Positions 13,262 through 22,005 are shown, counted from the stretch's first letter. The stretch is DNA of 23,627 nt from JBIQLO01 sp044464175 (GCA_044464175.1 JBIQLO010000039.1:1-23627), one strand, 5' to 3'. Made by a program: numbers and translations. Notes: generated from the sequence alone by a model not told the origin.

Positions 13262-16189
13262 ATGACCCGCATCCTCCCACTGTCGCTTCTGATCCTGAGC
13301 CTTGGCTTCATCGCACAAGCCGCCCAAGCCGCGCCCGCCAAAGCCAAGCCGCTGGTCCTTGCTTCCGACGGCTTCACCCTCCGCTTCAACCCCGAGCGTG
13401 CCTGGAGCCTCGATCAGGTCAAATTTCACGGCAAGGAGATTGGCCAGCCCAACGGCAACTACGGCCTGGTTTGGGCGCCCGCTTCGGGAAAGTACATCGG
13501 CGGCAACCACAATCAGGGCGGACTGGAACAGGTTCTCAACCTTACTCTCACGGTGGATGGCAAGCCGGTTGATCCGGCCAAGGCTGGCCAGGTCGCGGTA
13601 AAGAAGGAGGCCGAGTATGTGAAGGAATCCCGTCTGGGTGACCTGCTCGTCCGCTCCACCACTCGCTTCACTCCCGAGCGCATCGAGTTTCAGCGCAATG
13701 TGACGGTCGAAAAGGATACCCACGTCCATATCATGTTCCCCTTCATGTTTTGCTGGACGCCCGGAACCGACCAGTGGATCGCCCGCACCGACAATGGGCA
13801 GTTGGTCGAGGGAAAGCTCGACAGAGCCAAGGATTGGAAGCTGCAAAAGAACGTCCGCTGGTGCGCCATTTACGATCCGAAGCTGCAAATCGCCATGCTG
13901 ACTGAATTGCCCCCCGACATGAACGGCGTGGGACGCAAGAACGCCTACTGGGATCTGCCGGTTTACCACAAGCAGTATTTTCAGTCTTTTTCGGACAAGG
14001 ACCTCAAGAAAGGGCAGACCCTTCAATATCGCCTGACCCTTCGGGGTTTCCAGGCGGGTCCGGAAAAATGGAAGGAGCTGGTCAAATCCCAGGCGTTTGA
14101 ACTCGAAGGCGAATCCTCCCTGCCCGCCTCCACTGCGCCGGCCCCCACCACGCAAAGCGCCCTGCAGAAGCAGGTGGAGCAACTCTATCCACCTTATAAA
14201 AAAGGGGAGGTTCCCCAGTGGCAATCCCATCCCGTCGCCATGGCCGCGCTGGATCCCGACACCGTCCTGAAGCCCTGGACTCCCGTCCAGGCCGACAAGG
14301 ATTCGGTCACCGTCTGGAATCGCCGGTATGAGCTTGGGGCAGGGGGCATTCCCAAACAGATCACCGCCGCCGGCCAGCCTTTATTGGCTGCCCCGATCCG
14401 GCTTGAAATCCAATTGCAGGACCAGTCCCACCCTGCCGAACTGGCCGCTCCCCGACTTGCCCAGACCCATAAAGGCCAGATGCAGTATCTGAGCCAAACC
14501 ACCGCCGGCTCATCGGATATCCAGATCAAGTCGACCTACGAATACGACGGCTTCTCCCGCTTTAACCTGACAATCCAGTCGCCCAAAGACCTGAACGTCA
14601 ACCGTCTGGAACTGGTCATTCCCATCCATGCGGGCCATGCCCTCCTCTATCACAACGCCTATCCGTGGCGCTTTGGCCAATCCCAGGCGATCTACGCCCA
14701 GGCCGGCGCTCTGCCCACGGGCGAGGGGGAGATTTATACCGCCGGTTTCAAACCCTATTTCTGGATCGGCGACCACACGCGCGGGCTCAGCTGGTTCAGC
14801 GAATCGGACCAATGGATCCGACCGGCCAAGAACGAGCGCGTTGTCCGTGTGGTCCGCAAGGGGGATACGGTTGAACTTCACATCGTCTATGTAGACCAGC
14901 CCTCGCAGTTCCCATCTAAAATTTCCCTCTCCTTTGGCTTGATGGCCACCCCCGTCAAACCGTTGCCGCAGGGTTGGCGCAACTGGCGGTTTTCCTCCGC
15001 CAAACCGACTACTTTCCAGCCGCAGCCCGCCCCGGCGATCAATCAGGTCGTCTACTGGGCCGATTCTTACCGCATCATCTATCAATATCCGCGGCCCCGT
15101 GATCCGTCCGCTTTTAAGCAGGACGTCGCCGCGCTGCATGAGAAAGGTGCTCAGCGCGTCTATCCCTATCTGGATGTGACTCTGCTGGGCACCCAGTCCA
15201 AAACGACCGTCGCCGGCGAGCAATTCACCTTCGCCACGCCCGAATGGGCCGCCTTCGGACAGGAATGGGCGATTAGCCCCAACTACAAGCCCGGCCGACC
15301 GTGGCAGCGCGTCTCGCCCGCCTCCCATTGGGCAGACTTCTCGCTCTGGGTCGTCAAGCAGTGGATCGTCAACGGTGGGGCGGATGGCATTTACACGGAC
15401 GAGGCTTTCCCCTACGCCGACACCCGGGCCGACCATGGCTGCGGCTACACCGATGCCCAGGGCATTCGCCAGCCCACCTGGCCGATCTATGCCACGCGCG
15501 ACTACTTCAAGCGCCTGGCCTACCTCTTTCAGAAGCATGCCAAGGGGCCGCCGGCCATTCTGGCGCACACCTCCGCCACCATCGCCGTCCCTTTCCTCTC
15601 CTTTGCCGACGTCGCCCTGGACGGTGAGCAGTTCTATCACACCATCAAGAAGTACAACGGCTCGGAAGACCCCTCCTATCTGGCGCTGGTGCCGCTGGAC
15701 CGCTATCAGGCGGAGTTGATGACCCAGCAGGTCGGGCTTGTCCCCGCCTTTTTGCCGGAATTCCGCAATGACATTACTGACCAACGCTTCCCCGGCATCC
15801 GCGACCGCCGCCATCCCACCCGGGAATTTCTGGCCCAGACGCTGCTGCACGACATGCTTGTTTGGCCTCTCTGGTGCAACGCCGCGGAGGTCGAATCCAC
15901 CTACGCCGTCCTGGCCGACTTCGACACCGGCGCACCCGATGCGACCTTTCATCCTTACTGGGACCCGCGCAACCAGTCAGCCGTGCAAAGTGAGGATGTC
16001 AAAATCAGTTACTACACCCGCCCGGGCAAGCTCCTGGTAGTTGTCGTCAATACCGCCGATCAGCCTCGAACGGCGACGCTGGACCTGCAACGACTGCAAA
16101 AAGGTGACTGGAATACCCCCCAGCCCCTCAACGTGGAACTGCCGGCGCGGGATTTCAAGATCATCCAGGCTTCCACAAAGGAACGCTAA
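13262..16189 (+). CDS. Secreted multidomain glycoside-hydrolase-like protein, DUF6067/GH123-like
   Basis: This 975-residue protein starts with a signal peptide (MTRILPLSLLILSLGFIAQA). The first ~280 residues form a beta-rich domain I cannot name. The middle part (about 350-590) has VWNRRYELGAGGIPKQI and YFWIGDHTRGLSWFSESDQW, which resemble the N-terminal beta-sandwich of DUF6067/GH123-type hydrolases. A probable TIM barrel follows: YWADSYRI at about 598, DGIYTDEAFPY at 708-718, HTSA...PFLSF and LDGEQF with Glu at about 789. It ends in a small beta-sandwich. Asp713, Glu714 and Glu789 are candidate catalytic residues. The substrate is unknown. ATG 13262 is chosen for the signal peptide; the frame is open to a TTG at 13223, and no strong ribosome-binding site is seen. 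It is paired with prepilin 2 and paralogous to the protein at 17068-19914. Confidence 0.78.
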   Translation: MTRILPLSLLILSLGFIAQAAQAAPAKAKPLVLASDGFTLRFNPERAWSLDQVKFHGKEIGQPNGNYGLVWAPASGKYIGGNHNQGGLEQVLNLTLTVDGKPVDPAKAGQVAVKKEAEYVKESRLGDLLVRSTTRFTPERIEFQRNVTVEKDTHVHIMFPFMFCWTPGTDQWIARTDNGQLVEGKLDRAKDWKLQKNVRWCAIYDPKLQIAMLTELPPDMNGVGRKNAYWDLPVYHKQYFQSFSDKDLKKGQTLQYRLTLRGFQAGPEKWKELVKSQAFELEGESSLPASTAPAPTTQSALQKQVEQLYPPYKKGEVPQWQSHPVAMAALDPDTVLKPWTPVQADKDSVTVWNRRYELGAGGIPKQITAAGQPLLAAPIRLEIQLQDQSHPAELAAPRLAQTHKGQMQYLSQTTAGSSDIQIKSTYEYDGFSRFNLTIQSPKDLNVNRLELVIPIHAGHALLYHNAYPWRFGQSQAIYAQAGALPTGEGEIYTAGFKPYFWIGDHTRGLSWFSESDQWIRPAKNERVVRVVRKGDTVELHIVYVDQPSQFPSKISLSFGLMATPVKPLPQGWRNWRFSSAKPTTFQPQPAPAINQVVYWADSYRIIYQYPRPRDPSAFKQDVAALHEKGAQRVYPYLDVTLLGTQSKTTVAGEQFTFATPEWAAFGQEWAISPNYKPGRPWQRVSPASHWADFSLWVVKQWIVNGGADGIYTDEAFPYADTRADHGCGYTDAQGIRQPTWPIYATRDYFKRLAYLFQKHAKGPPAILAHTSATIAVPFLSFADVALDGEQFYHTIKKYNGSEDPSYLALVPLDRYQAELMTQQVGLVPAFLPEFRNDITDQRFPGIRDRRHPTREFLAQTLLHDMLVWPLWCNAAEVESTYAVLADFDTGAPDATFHPYWDPRNQSAVQSEDVKISYYTRPGKLLVVVVNTADQPRTATLDLQRLQKGDWNTPQPLNVELPARDFKIIQASTKER

Positions 16190-16236
16190 AGCCGTAAAAT
16201 GGCCAGTTCGCTTCAACTCTTTTCGACAGGTGCAAT

Positions 16237-17037
16237 ATGCTCATCAAACCATCTCTCGACGTTGATCGCATCGGCACCCCTGAAATGCGCGCCGCCGCAG
16301 CTTTCACACTGGTGGAACTGCTGGTGGTCATAGGAATCATAAGCATTCTCATCGCAATGCTGTTGCCCGCCTTGAACAAGGCTCGCGAGGCGGCCAAAAA
16401 AGTCCAGTGCGCCTCCAACCTCCGCCAGATCGGGCAGGGATTGCAGATGTACGGCCAGTCCAACAATCAATGGCTGCCAATTCGGTACGGGCCGGCACCC
16501 AACGCGGATCTCCCGATCTTCAGCGCCGGCATCTATGCCCAGAACACCGGCCTGGGCCTGCTGCTGCCGCACTCCATCAGCTCCAGCCATTCGGGGGTTG
16601 CCTATTTCAACTCGGCGGATGTCATGTTCTGCCCGGACGACAACGTCTATCGCCCGTATCGCACGCAAAACGGCTATGGACTGTTCGAGGACCGGAGCGT
16701 CTCCTATTACTACTATTTCTGCCCGGCCGACGGGCGGCTCAGCAGCGGGATTACCAGTTCATCCAAGCTATATGTGCGAATTGCCCGCTGGCGGTACGGG
16801 CAGCACTATCCCTCCGGTGGATCGGCCGCGCATACGGCCATCGCCAGCGACCAGGGATATTATGTGGCCGAGCCCTATCCGCTGGGCGCCTGGTATCACC
16901 CGGATGGCACGAATGTGCTTTATCTGGACGGGCATGTGAAGTTTCTGCCCCGGGATTCGATCGGTCGTGAAGAGCTATCGGCCGGTGGGGGCACTTACTG
17001 GGTAAACGTGCTTCTGACCTTTGATCGCAATGGATGA
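16237..17037 (+). CDS. Prepilin-like protein 3, alanine at the cleavage position
   Basis: This is the third pseudopilin-like protein, 266 residues: AAAFTLVELLVVIGIISILI, NKAREAAKKVQCASNLRQIG, and a C-terminal H(9)DGH motif (HPDGTNVLYLDGHV) that exactly fits the H-X9-DG pattern. As in prepilin 2, Ala replaces the Gly before the FTLVELL block. The ATG at 16237 has AGGTG upstream and gives a 23-residue leader; an internal ATG at 16285 would leave a very short one. The middle domain is rich in Tyr and Ser (VSYYYYFCPADG) and unlike those of the other two. It begins 47 bases after the first GH-like gene and ends 30 bases before the second, so it belongs to the same transcript. Confidence 0.87.
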   Translation: MLIKPSLDVDRIGTPEMRAAAAFTLVELLVVIGIISILIAMLLPALNKAREAAKKVQCASNLRQIGQGLQMYGQSNNQWLPIRYGPAPNADLPIFSAGIYAQNTGLGLLLPHSISSSHSGVAYFNSADVMFCPDDNVYRPYRTQNGYGLFEDRSVSYYYYFCPADGRLSSGITSSSKLYVRIARWRYGQHYPSGGSAAHTAIASDQGYYVAEPYPLGAWYHPDGTNVLYLDGHVKFLPRDSIGREELSAGGGTYWVNVLLTFDRNG

Positions 17038-17067
17038 TGGGCCTCTCACCGAAATAGGAGACGGGTT

Positions 17068-19914
17068 ATGGGTTGGATGTTCAATGGGGTTGTGCTGACC
17101 GTTCTGGCGGTGATGACGGGTGCCTTCGCGCAAGGCGCTCCGGCGACCGCGCCGGCGGTGATTTATTCCACCAGTTTCGAGAGAGGGCTGAAGGAAGGGG
17201 GCGACTGGGGCAAACTCTTTCCCGGTGCGGAACTGGTGCATGAATACGGGCGGGCCCATGGCGGGGAGCAGTTCCTGGCGGTCAAGGGACGCAACAGTAA
17301 CAGCCAGTACAGTCTGGCAACACGTTCCATTTCTGTCACGGCCGGGAGCAACTACAACCTCTCGTTTGCCTATCGCTTCTCCCCCAAGGTGGAGCGGAAC
17401 GGCATCATGGTCATGTTCTTCTGCTTCGACGCCCAGCGGAAGCCGATCGCCGCCCGGTTCGCCGGCTGGGGCAACAATGGGCATTATCCATTCATGTCGG
17501 TCAACGGCCCGGGAACAGGGCAATGGCAGACGTTCCATAAAGAGCTGCTCGTCCCTCCGGGCGTCGCCTCCGTGGAGATCCATTTTCGCCACATCAACCT
17601 GCCGCCCGATCAGGAGGTCGATCTGGACGATGTGGAACTGGCCGCCGCCCCTCCGACGGTCAAAGTCGCTTACAAGATTGACTCTTCCAGGCAGATCCTT
17701 CGCGGGCATGTGATCCTGGCACCGGCTTCCATGATGAAGCACATGAAGGCGCTGCATGTGATCCTGCGGGAGTACGACCCGCAGGCCAATGTCCGCCCGG
17801 CCCTTGTGCCGGGGACGGATCAGTACAACACCGATTTTACGATTCTCAAGTATGGGAGCGTGCGGCGAGACCTGACGCTGCCGCCGGGCCAGAACGCTTT
17901 CGAGATGGACCTGTCGGACCTGGAGGATCGCCCCTACGCACTGTCGGTCCTGGCGGAGTTGAACGAGGGGACCCGCCTCCAGAGCCACGACACCATTGAA
18001 AGCGCGGTCTTTTATAAGATGGTTCACCCACAGTGGGCAGGGAATCAGCTGGGGATCCTCGGAAAAAACGAACCACCGCCCCCGCCCTGGACGCCGCTGC
18101 GTTACGAGGCGGAGCATCAAACTGTCGTGGACTGGAACAACCGCCTGCAGTTCGGCAATCATCTGATGCTGCGGGCCGTCGAATTTGCCAGCCCGAAGGG
18201 GCAGCAGCTGTTCGCTTCCAGCCCCCAGTTGCTCATCGGCGGAAAGCCGGCCGAAGAGGTTCTCTCTTTCGCCGAGCCGAAAGTGGTGGAGCAGTCGCCG
18301 CACGCAATCACGCTTCAGTCGTCCGGAACCAACCAGGCGGTGACTCTCTCGATGGCCGCGCGCGTGGAATTTGATGGATTCATCCGCTACACGCTGCGGC
18401 TGACGGCGCTGCGCGACTGCCAGGCCGGTCCGGTGGAAATGGTTTTCCCCCTGAACAAGGGCGTTGCGCGCTTTGTCCATCCCAACGACATCGGCTGGAA
18501 CACGCAGCGCGCCGTGCTGGACAAGGACCATCCGGCGTGGAAGACGGATGACTACCGCGCCAGCGTCTGGATCGGCAACGAAGAGGTGGGGCTGGCCTGC
18601 TGCATCCATTCCGACCAGCCGGGCGAGGCGATCGATCCGAACGGACCGAAACTGGCGTCAGAACTGGCCGACGGGCGATGGCGGCTGGCGCTGCTGCCGG
18701 GGCCCAACGCGCTCAAGGCCGGGCAAAATCGGACGATCACCTTCGGCGTGCAGCCGACGCCCACCCGCCCGCTCATGAAGGGATTCCGCGACCTGGTGAT
18801 GCGCGGGAAGGTGAAATCCGGGCTGGAATTGCTCTGGTCCAGCCCCGCCAGTTTCCAATACTGCGGATTCCCCCAGCAGCGGGATGAGGCGATCACCAAA
18901 TGGGCCAGGCAGGTCAAGTCACGGCCCGATGCGCCGCTCGCCCTGATCTACCTGACCACGGGATATCACATGACGACGGTTCCGGCAGCCACATGGTTTG
19001 CCGACCGTTGGGGCTTCAAGGGCGCGCATAGCGCATATTTGAACGAAATGCCGGGATGGCGGAAGTGGACGGGGGACCTCATCCCCCTGAAGGTGGATGA
19101 TCCGCTGTGGCAGGATGATTACTGCTGGCACCTGGATCAGTTGCTGAGCCAGTCCGAGGTCGATGGCCTCTACTTTGATGTCTCCGCCGGCACCCTGGGC
19201 GCCCATGGCGACATCCTGGCCACGCGCGATTTCCAGAAACGCATCTATGTCATTCTTAAACGCCATCGGCCCAACGGCGTCATTATGTTTCACGCCTATG
19301 AAAACAGTGCCGCCCCGTTCCTGTCGTTTTCGGCGCTGGAGCTGCGCGGCGAGGCTTACCGCCAGGGACTGGCCGAGCATGACCATTACCTCGACTTCCT
19401 CTCGCTGGATGAGTTCCGGTGCAATGAGACGACCACCGGGCAGGGGATCGTCTTTCTGCCTCAGTATCGCCAGCTGGACAAGCAGCAAAACCCAGCCTTG
19501 GCGGCCCAGACACTGGGGCTGATCCAACTCCATGACATGAACCTCTATCCCAGTTGGATCAACGAAACCGTGATCCAGCGCGTACGTGACTTCAAACGAG
19601 CCTTCGGACCGCTGGAGGGGGCGCGGTTTTACCCCTACTGGCAAACGCAGCCCGGGCTGGTGCGTGTGGATTCACCAGCCATCGTTCACAGCACTTATGA
19701 CCGCAACGGCGATCTGTACGCGCTTGTCTTCAACAAGTCCCAGCAGCCGGTCCATGCCATGCTGAAATTGGCGCCTACCGTCGAAAAAAGCAGCGCGACG
19801 CTCTTTAATCCGGCCGACGGCGAGAGCCGGACAGTTGATGTTGCCCAGGCAAAGGAAAAGGGAATCGAGTTGAATCTGCAGCCGTCGGAGTGCCGCTGGC
19901 TGGCGGTCAAATGA
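17068..19914 (+). CDS. Secreted glycoside-hydrolase-like protein with N-terminal CBM-like domain, paralogue of 13262-16189
   Basis: The 948-residue protein carries a signal peptide (MGWMFNGVVLTVLAVMTGAF, cut near AFA) and AGGAG upstream of its ATG. Residues ~30-190 look like a CenC-type carbohydrate-binding beta-sandwich (YSTSFERGL, QYSLATRSISV, EVDLDDVEL). From about residue 345 it parallels the protein at 13262-16189: VVDWNNRLQFGNHLML, ASVWIGNEEVGLACCIHSDQ, DGLYFDVSAG at 699-708, HAYENSAAPFLSF and LRGEAY with Glu at about 762, then a C-terminal beta-sandwich. The N-terminal domains of the two differ completely. The barrel motif reads YFDVSA here against YTDEAF in the paralogue, so one acidic residue is lost; the Asp and the later Glu remain. 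It may be a hydrolase of different specificity or a binding protein. It is the last gene of the run, converging on lptB with only 24 bases between. Confidence 0.78.
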   Translation: MGWMFNGVVLTVLAVMTGAFAQGAPATAPAVIYSTSFERGLKEGGDWGKLFPGAELVHEYGRAHGGEQFLAVKGRNSNSQYSLATRSISVTAGSNYNLSFAYRFSPKVERNGIMVMFFCFDAQRKPIAARFAGWGNNGHYPFMSVNGPGTGQWQTFHKELLVPPGVASVEIHFRHINLPPDQEVDLDDVELAAAPPTVKVAYKIDSSRQILRGHVILAPASMMKHMKALHVILREYDPQANVRPALVPGTDQYNTDFTILKYGSVRRDLTLPPGQNAFEMDLSDLEDRPYALSVLAELNEGTRLQSHDTIESAVFYKMVHPQWAGNQLGILGKNEPPPPPWTPLRYEAEHQTVVDWNNRLQFGNHLMLRAVEFASPKGQQLFASSPQLLIGGKPAEEVLSFAEPKVVEQSPHAITLQSSGTNQAVTLSMAARVEFDGFIRYTLRLTALRDCQAGPVEMVFPLNKGVARFVHPNDIGWNTQRAVLDKDHPAWKTDDYRASVWIGNEEVGLACCIHSDQPGEAIDPNGPKLASELADGRWRLALLPGPNALKAGQNRTITFGVQPTPTRPLMKGFRDLVMRGKVKSGLELLWSSPASFQYCGFPQQRDEAITKWARQVKSRPDAPLALIYLTTGYHMTTVPAATWFADRWGFKGAHSAYLNEMPGWRKWTGDLIPLKVDDPLWQDDYCWHLDQLLSQSEVDGLYFDVSAGTLGAHGDILATRDFQKRIYVILKRHRPNGVIMFHAYENSAAPFLSFSALELRGEAYRQGLAEHDHYLDFLSLDEFRCNETTTGQGIVFLPQYRQLDKQQNPALAAQTLGLIQLHDMNLYPSWINETVIQRVRDFKRAFGPLEGARFYPYWQTQPGLVRVDSPAIVHSTYDRNGDLYALVFNKSQQPVHAMLKLAPTVEKSSATLFNPADGESRTVDVAQAKEKGIELNLQPSECRWLAVK

Positions 19915-19938
19915 CAGGCGGTTGCCCGAGGGCCCGCA

Positions 19939-20679
19939 TCACCCGAATTCATCGCCCCGGAAGGTGTTGCCCAGATAGGCGCTGCGTACGGCCGGATCGT
20001 TGATGATCTCCCGCGGCGTTCCTTCCTTGAAGACCTGCCCGTCGTTGATGATGAAGGCCCGGTCGCACACCTTGAGCGTCTGCGCCACGTTGTGATCGGT
20101 AATCAGCACGCTCTTGCCGAATTCAGTTTTGAGGCGACACACCTCGCGCTGCAAGTCCTCCACCGCGATGGGATCGACCCCGCTGAAGGGCTCATCCAGC
20201 AGGATCAGCTTCGGCTCGGTCACCAGCGTCCGCGCAATCTCCAGCTTCCGCCGCTCGCCGCCACTGAGCGTGTCGGCCAGTTGCCGCTTGGTCTTGGTCA
20301 GCCCGTACTGATCCAGGAGTTGCTCGGCCCGGCGCTTGCGCTCACGGCGCGGCAGGCTCAAGGTCTCCAGGATCGCCATCAGGTTCTGCCAAACCGTCAG
20401 CCGCCGAAAATCGCTCCGTTCCTGCGGCAGATACCCCAGACCGCGCCTGGCCCGCTTGTACATTGGCAGGTGGGTGATGTCGACCGCGTCAAACGCCACC
20501 GCGCCGCTGTCCGGGGTCACCATCCCCAGGATCATGCGGAAGGTGGTTGTCTTGCCCGCACCGTTTCGCCCGAGCAATCCTACGATCTCCTGCTGCCCGA
20601 TGGTGAAACTCACTTCCTTGACGACGGTGCGGCTGCCGTAAGTCTTGATCAATTTGGTGGTTTCAAGCAGGTTCATCAT
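19939..20679 (-). CDS. lptB: LPS export ABC transporter ATP-binding protein LptB
   Basis: The 246-residue ATPase has Walker A GRNGAGKTT, the GLGYLPQERSDFRRLTVWQNL Q-loop region that is typical of LptB, the signature LSGGERRKLEIARTL, Walker B LILLDEPFSGVDP and the switch histidine in ITDHNV. LptB powers extraction of lipopolysaccharide from the inner membrane with LptF/LptG and passes it to LptC and LptA, which implies an LPS-type outer membrane. The start is taken at ATG 20679 (MMNLLETTKL); ATG 20676 or a GTG at 20748 are alternatives. The usual neighbours lptA and lptC are absent on both sides, which suggests scattered lpt genes. The C-terminal SAYLGNTFRGDEFG matches the normal end of the family. 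Confidence 0.92.
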   Translation of the reverse strand: MMNLLETTKLIKTYGSRTVVKEVSFTIGQQEIVGLLGRNGAGKTTTFRMILGMVTPDSGAVAFDAVDITHLPMYKRARRGLGYLPQERSDFRRLTVWQNLMAILETLSLPRRERKRRAEQLLDQYGLTKTKRQLADTLSGGERRKLEIARTLVTEPKLILLDEPFSGVDPIAVEDLQREVCRLKTEFGKSVLITDHNVAQTLKVCDRAFIINDGQVFKEGTPREIINDPAVRSAYLGNTFRGDEFG

Positions 20680-20728
20680 GGCGTGACACCAGCATGCCCG
20701 CCGGTGGCGGAAAATCAAGGGCCTGAAT

Positions 20729-20737
20729 TGTGGATAA
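20729..20737 (-). promoter_or_regulatory. Perfect DnaA box 1
   Basis: TGTGGATAA on the plus strand is the reverse complement of TTATCCACA, the consensus high-affinity DnaA box. It lies upstream of lptB in the gene-free stretch 20680-21226. The bases around it (ATTGTGGATAACT, then GACAA) recur around the second box 270 bases away. Confidence 0.5.
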
Positions 20738-20998
20738 CTGGTGGACAAATCCCCGCCGGAACCTCTTTTCCCCCGATGGAATCAGGACTTGAATGCGGGG
20801 TGCGCGCAGGCCAACTTTGGGCGAACTTCACGATTTCCTTGGAAAATCGAGAGGCCTGGCTGTAAATATCGAATCTATGGGGGCTTATGAAATTAATCCT
20901 TTCGGCGACTCGATTTGGCTGAAGTACCGCCCGCCAGCGGGTCTTGACAGGGAGCTCTGGCAAGGTTTCATCCCGATCTGCTCGAATAACCCCTCCAT

Positions 20999-21007
20999 TG
21001 TGGATAA
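20999..21007 (-). promoter_or_regulatory. Perfect DnaA box 2
   Basis: This is a second exact TTATCCACA match, in the same orientation and exactly 270 bases from the first. Between them lies a comparatively AT-rich stretch (about 20820-20925) that could unwind. Apart from these boxes and the cspA leader I see no gene in 20680-21226; the open frames there have no family features. Confidence 0.5.
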
Positions 21008-21226
21008 CTTGACGACAACTCGAAGAGAATTGGGCGTTGAGAAACTTGAATTTTCTTGTTCCGCCCGCTCAAGTCGTGGTATTCTTCTCTCCTCTTCTTG
21101 TTCCCTCGGCATGCCGGGAGCGGAAGCCGTGATTCGGGAATGGCCTCGATACGGTGCGGGAAAAGGCGCTGCAGCGCGGGAAGTGGAATTCCAGTCTCGT
21201 CGCATTTCTGATTGGAAAGGAACGTC

Positions 21227-21445
21227 ATGGCAACAGCCAAAGTCAAGTGGTTCAATGACCAGAAGGGGTATGGCTTCCTGGCCTGTGAACAGGACAACCA
21301 GGACATCTTCGTCCATCACAGTGTCATTGAAGGGGAGGGATTCAAGACGCTGGAGGATGGAGAAACGGTAGAATACGAGGCCGAAGCCAGCCCCAAAGGT
21401 CTCAAGGCCCTGCGCGTACGGCGCCTGTTGAGTGCCTCGGCGTAA
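21227..21445 (+). CDS. Cold-shock domain protein, CspA family
   Basis: The 72-residue protein is a single cold-shock (OB-fold) domain that binds single-stranded RNA and DNA and melts mRNA structure. It shows KVKWFNDQKGYGF with the RNP1 motif and DIFVHHS with the RNP2 motif, then EGEGFKTLEDGETVEYEAE and a short C-terminal tail. AAAGGA precedes the ATG at 21227; the frame is open five codons further up but the family begins at MATAKVKWF. The long upstream gap would allow the extended 5' leader common in cold-shock mRNAs, although I cannot recognise a defined thermosensor. It converges on the ferritin-like gene. Confidence 0.95.
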   Translation: MATAKVKWFNDQKGYGFLACEQDNQDIFVHHSVIEGEGFKTLEDGETVEYEAEASPKGLKALRVRRLLSASA

Positions 21446-21498
21446 GGGCTTGAAACCCCTGTTTTGAATTCCAAATGCTCCAGCCGCCAGGCGATCGC

Positions 21499-22005
21499 TT
21501 ATGCCTGCGGCGCCGCCTGTTCCGCGCGCAGATTGATCCCATTCTGGGCCAATTCGGTCAGTTTCTTGTCCGTTGCTCCTTCTTCATCCAGCGTCTGTTG
21601 AAGCAGACTGGCGGCCTTCTCATCGCCCAGAAACTGGGCGTACGTGCGGACCGTGCCATAGGCGGCCATCTCATAGTGTTCGGTCTGCTGAGCCGCGGCG
21701 ATCAGCGCCGCATCGCATACCTCGGGCGTGTCCGCATCGCTCATCATCTCCTGGCCTTCCCCGAGGATGCCTTCCATGCCCTTGCACTTGTGCGATCGGG
21801 CGGGCATGCCCATATTGCTGAATATCTGCTGAAGGCGCTCCACGTGCCCTTTGGTTTGCTCAAGATGCTTTTCAAAGGCATGGCGCAAGGGGGAAGAAGC
21901 GGCGGCCTTGGCCATTTTTGGCAGCGCCTTGACCAGTTGGCTCTCGCAACTGAGCAGGTCGCGCAGTTGTTCAACATACAAATCGCGAAGGTTGTTGACT
22001 TGCAT
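21499..22005 (-). CDS. Ferritin-like DUF892 protein, YciE/YciF family
   Basis: The 168-residue protein begins MQVNNLRDLYVEQLRDLLSCE, the hallmark of DUF892, and continues as four helices with E/H ligand patterns: ESQLVKALPKM, HLEQTKGHVERL, then GMEGILGEGQEMM, EHYEMAAYGTV and LDEEGATDKKL. The ferritin-like fold suggests a di-iron centre, and members are induced by osmotic or oxidative stress, though their reaction is not established. AAGGAG two to three bases before the ATG at 22005 fixes the start against a longer frame to 22107. The last residues (RAEQAAPQA) form a short flexible tail. A palindrome at 22062-22078 lies just upstream and may be a regulatory site. Confidence 0.93.
   Translation of the reverse strand: MQVNNLRDLYVEQLRDLLSCESQLVKALPKMAKAAASSPLRHAFEKHLEQTKGHVERLQQIFSNMGMPARSHKCKGMEGILGEGQEMMSDADTPEVCDAALIAAAQQTEHYEMAAYGTVRTYAQFLGDEKAASLLQQTLDEEGATDKKLTELAQNGINLRAEQAAPQA

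Noticed and set aside
14510..15952. Minus-strand frame of 480 codons inside the first GH-like gene
   Set aside because: Shadow frame without motifs or ribosome-binding site; the plus-strand protein has a signal peptide and a paralogue.
16975..18609. Minus-strand frame of 544 codons opposite prepilin 3 and the second GH-like gene
   Set aside because: It spans two well-supported plus-strand genes and has no recognisable domain.
20793..21371. Plus- and minus-strand frames in the lptB-cspA gap
   Set aside because: They run into or oppose cspA, have no family features or convincing starts, and the region fits a regulatory or origin-like segment better.
21445..21498. Short GGG/CCC hairpin plus TTTT after cspA as a terminator
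   Set aside because: The stem is only three to four base pairs, too weak to call.
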